Assembly (NCBI GenBank): GCA_900546435.1 | Contig: URCQ01000002.1 | Span: 1 to 64,000, forward strand | Direction of reading: 5' to 3' | Length of the DNA stretch: 64,000 bases | From: an uncultured Pseudobutyrivibrio sp. | GTDB taxonomy: Bacteria > Bacillota > Clostridia > Lachnospirales > Lachnospiraceae | The notes under the pieces: generated by a model | The model's input: only the letters and a program-made list of their open reading frames with translations | The model's database searches: none | What the model was told of the DNA's origin: nothing | Made by a program: the position numbers and the translations under genes | Part shown: piece by piece, positions 62,801-64,000 of the stretch | How the letters are laid out: each line of letters starts with the position of its first letter | Numbering within the stretch: position 1 is the stretch's first letter

Positions 62801-64000
62801 CGCCTCGGATGACAGCAACTGCTTTATGATCTTTCGTGCTGGCATCCGTATTATTTTCGTAAGAAACAGTATAATCTGTCTTTTCCTTCAACCAGCCTGT
62901 TCCCATTTTTATAGAAACAGAAGGCTGAATTTCAGAACCTGTATAGGTTGCTCTGTAATTGCTGACATATCCATTTGTCTCATCATAAGATGTAGGATCT
63001 GCAGTTCCAAGGGTCACGACGGCTGCTGTTTCAAAGTCACCTAAAATCTCATACTGCTTTGTAATTGTTCCCTGGAAATTTTTTCCATTACCGGATATCT
63101 GCACATTCATCGTACCGATTGCCGTGTTGCTGCTGTAGCTAACCGTATAGTCCTGCTCCGGCACTAAGGTATAGACATCACCGCCATCCCTCTTTAACGT
63201 CACCTTCATCACAGGCTCAATCTTCTTACCAGTATATGCAAACGTCGTTGCTTCCACGTCGTTGATACTAGCGGTTACATCAAGATTACTATTATCTTGT
63301 GCCTGTCCCAAATCGCAGCGGTTAATTACAAAGTTTTGTATTATCGTACCGGTATAACCACTTGCCTCTTTGCCAGTAATGGTTACCGTAGCTGTCCCTG
63401 CATCTGTATTATTGGTATATTCAATCTTACAGTCAGCACCGAAGCCTTCTACTTCATTATTTGTTGTAGCATCATAAAATGTAACCGTTGGCTGTTTCGG
63501 TGTGCCGTCATACGTATAGGTCGTCTGTGATAATTTTGCTGTTACAATCTGGCTGATATCAAACTTATTTTCTGCGCCTGCCTTGATTTCATAATCAGGG
63601 AATGTCTGTGTTCCATTATAATTTCCCTTACCGATTACAGTAATATCATACACATATACGAGCTTTCCGTTTTTATCGACCGTTGTTCCCTTCGACTGCG
63701 CTTCTGCTGTGTAATCCGTTCCAAGCGTAAGAGACATGTCGCTATCTTTATAGATACCATTGGTTACCACATGAGAATTGATATCTACGCTAAACAATGC
63801 ATTTGGATCTTTTGGTAAAGGTTTTGCTCCAATGGCATACGTTAGCTCTTTGCTATAACCCGCATATTCCCCAATACCCGTAATAACAGCTGTGGCATTT
63901 CCCGCACGATTGCTGTCACGATACGCCACGGTATAGTGTGTATCTTTTGTCAATGTAGTATTGCCACATTTTACAGTCACTTCCGGTTCAATTGCAGTTC
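56859..64000 (-). CDS. Giant cell-surface repeat protein with C-terminal FN3 domains (5' end beyond window)
   Basis: At least 2380 residues; the frame stays open to the window edge, and the GTG near 63980 is internal, because upstream codons continue a repeat. By eye it has about 26 tandem units of 75-105 residues. Each carries a YTG-x-x-I-x-P opening, an L-x-x-G-x-D-Y centre, a Y-x-N-N-x-x-x-G pair and a G-x-G-N-Y-x-G end, a beta-sandwich-like surface repeat. All copies are diverged. Two fibronectin type III domains close the protein (about the last 190 residues). No LPXTG-like signal or C-terminal membrane anchor is present. The N-terminal signal peptide should lie outside the window. Function unknown; adhesion or a surface coat is inferred. 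Confidence 0.9.
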   Translation of the reverse strand, partial: TAIEPEVTVKCGNTTLTKDTHYTVAYRDSNRAGNATAVITGIGEYAGYSKELTYAIGAKPLPKDPNALFSVDINSHVVTNGIYKDSDMSLTLGTDYTAEAQSKGTTVDKNGKLVYVYDITVIGKGNYNGTQTFPDYEIKAGAENKFDISQIVTAKLSQTTYTYDGTPKQPTVTFYDATTNNEVEGFGADCKIEYTNNTDAGTATVTITGKEASGYTGTIIQNFVINRCDLGQAQDNSNLDVTASINDVEATTFAYTGKKIEPVMKVTLKRDGGDVYTLVPEQDYTVSYSSNTAIGTMNVQISGNGKNFQGTITKQYEILGDFETAAVVTLGTADPTSYDETNGYVSNYRATYTGSEIQPSVSIKMGTGWLKEKTDYTVSYENNTDASTKDHKAVAVIRGAGKYAGKEIRVTFTIKPQTISGTLNVLAKKTYTGKEVTLSAGEYTLEKKGKTYVEGKDFELAYEDNIDAGTAVVYAKGMGNYTGSVKNNFTIQKLSLTDSHVTVEPNPIGDKIYTGNAIKPDIAVYYQDEDGTKREISNINYALAYSHNKNIGQATITITGEKNLMDERDEKFTIVAKSLSDLTFTLGGQEVKQIAENTYLATYSAEYTGRSISPDIVVKDGDTTVPKSGNYKTSFKNNINAATYNADNPRKSPYVEISGSGQGNYAGSKVTIYFAIAPKDITSEASGITITDTQELEKVDGKSIPVVKVVNTTFNNRVLTKDTDYTVTAGEDSKTSGEGKIATITGKGNYTGNREITYTIGSNLVLGGAVELCNPYDDSALKPTSSGDYYVPYWGRGEDGNSVKPVSKLTYKDSDGKSVNLTENTDYTVSYTTEAGGMGSTECVVITYTGKGEYYGTLTRRYYVTVVVLDNESSVTVKNTDPNHPGTGFDYVYNGNKITPQLEVTYTASGKKIQLVEGTDYQFTATDVGPNVGKYTVQAKGIGHYSGTLSQVYTVVASDLSACAVSPTTLPDYTYTGKEIKPDISGITITNTAGTVLKQDVDYKVKGYSNNTAIANKGDANAPTVTLMGIGNYSGTVDLKFSIVTKSISDNVTVEAIPDQMFTGEKLTPSVSLMYGDVVLKENTDYKLKYSSNVNPGKATIAIEGIGAYSGTLTAKFNILGDLSNTNLFTVSGYQNSYKLNADGTLGFSDAGVNITYTNAVNVDSSGNSNKLILDRTNYEIQQYNCDTPGQGELVFVGKNYCIGSQVIPIKVIGDLNNASVVNVNEQYDYTGRQIKPTPIVQYGSQVLSEGQDYTLEYGDNVAVGKNAGNIVIRMMSGTDTYYTGTKQANFNIYYNLSKATVTGLDSTYSYNGSEIKPKPQVACAGKILQEGVDYSLTYTNNTDAGTASLVINSVDGVSIGNQVINFEIKGINLADPGTNITLDGHLSGTTVTYTGDYIQPKVVVTYGGKTLTQTKDYNVSYAENLNVGQASVTVSGAGSYYGAVTKNFTITQKDLAAKDINVKVSDTGYAGGHPVVPQMSITYNGHTLQEGVDFTYQLSNNEQVSVGSKASVTFTGMGNYTGTRSAEFEVTKVNLAGGAVKLDKTSVVYTGEVITPEVEVSCPIGDGTTYILQKDVDYTINYGNGIKDAGKYNISIVGKDNFYGSLNPTFTVEPKSIAAEDITVSVPDMDYTGSAVEPKLVVTDTTRGVELVKGTDYDVTFKNNTSSASKDDADAAPTVKITGKGNYGESREANFNIGKSLADAQVRIAQDQQEFTYDGTSHIPTYAVYLSDGTLLQEGTDYELIDIEDSINAGTKTLAVKGIGNYYGKPFAYYRINQKVAKAAEIDVVLDLPQDKDGNYVTTYTGSAITPAIKVYDTSISTKTEVDPINYSISYVNNESIGSVDSPAFAVVSLKGNYALGSETKSQAFVIKAKDISKFKLVLNDKRVIYTGNAITPDVSVMYDNGVDPVWTLAAGVDYDLKLTDNTNAGHATVTAVAKGNYTGEVSEEFDIVASLKDAKVTIEPQFYTGKAIEPPVTVECGGNVLEKDVDYKVDYYSDDNYTTGGYVIITPLASYYSDSARCAYTISADMSLLRVKNYANQYTYTGKAIKPDFVIEDPSGNKVAYDASAVVYGRMNADEAAATDIADVKEDACVNIGTITAFIPVSLAGKSEVMRATYEIIPKNVNACNIIQLSKNTYTGKAIEPKATLLYDGKELIQGTEYSVVYNNNVNPGVATATVQGLGNYTGTSVIKFNIIAPVMVGLRAQAASESSIQVAWLKNGKATGYEIYSEDNRIKYGETSSTNFVVNGLKNSTTYTFHVRSYVTVGGNTTYGKMKPVTAYTKVASTDKLVGTSTAKRTATLTWDRSNTVGGYEIYRSTTENGTYKKIAVVPNGKGAYTDNTVGSNRTYYYKVRAYKPINGSYVYGDYSKTIAITVK

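Noticed and set aside
1..64000. CRISPR arrays, tRNA or rRNA genes, transposases, phage genes
   Set aside because: No spaced direct repeats, cloverleaf-like genes or transposase/integrase-like proteins were seen while reading both strands.

Overview
The window reads as a chromosomal segment of a spore-forming, low-GC Gram-positive anaerobe of the class Clostridia, most likely family Lachnospiraceae (inference; genus not assigned). The basis is sporulation genes (spoIIE, yabP, yabQ, spoVG, a CotS-like kinase-fold protein), a paired glgC/glgD, a DnaD-DnaI helicase-loader pair, a short-form ProRS, a SAM-I riboswitch before metK and a thiT gene under a TPP riboswitch. I saw no rRNA, tRNA, CRISPR array, insertion sequence or prophage.

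Left part (0-25 kb), nearly all on the minus strand. A YjbR/MGMT-like fusion and a neopullulanase-type amylase come first. Then follows the classic HU - yabO - yabP - yabQ - divIC - spoIIE - tilS - hpt - ftsH string, listed in transcription order and broken by terminators after HU and after divIC. The spoIIE promoter sits on top of the divIC terminator and has a 21-bp spacer with a near-consensus Spo0A box. Upstream lie phosphoglucomutase, a PEGA-domain lipoprotein, a CotS-like protein, cca, proS, a YtvI-like permease, a pseudouridine synthase, a two-component system and metK. A divergent plus-strand gene encodes an HD-GYP protein.

Middle (24-41 kb), minus strand: murA, a heterodimeric-type ABC exporter pair, a PrsA-like foldase, and mfd with pth. 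Next is a small accessory patch (ECF sigma factor, its membrane partner, a DinD-like protein and a 43-codon remnant), then a glgC-glgD-spoVG operon. Amylase, phosphoglucomutase and GlgC/GlgD together suggest glycogen or alpha-glucan metabolism.

Plus-strand block (41-46 kb): murC, then six DnaA-box-like sequences in about 145 bp, then the dnaD - dnaI - prs operon. This arrangement would let DnaA influence helicase-loader supply.

Right part (46-64 kb), surface and transport functions: a large membrane-anchored protein with a C39-like C-terminus, a lone CsoR-type copper sensor with a histidine-rich head, an LtaS-family enzyme, a CDF metal exporter, thiT, and a YhhN-family membrane protein. It ends in a cell-surface cassette: a BspA-type leucine-rich-repeat protein, a class B sortase with an extra cytoplasmic domain, and a giant protein of about 26 diverged beta-sandwich-like repeats plus two FN3 domains that runs off the window edge.

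Several starts were moved inward from the longest frame on the basis of Shine-Dalgarno spacing; each case is stated. All family calls come from reading the translated sequence, without database searches.
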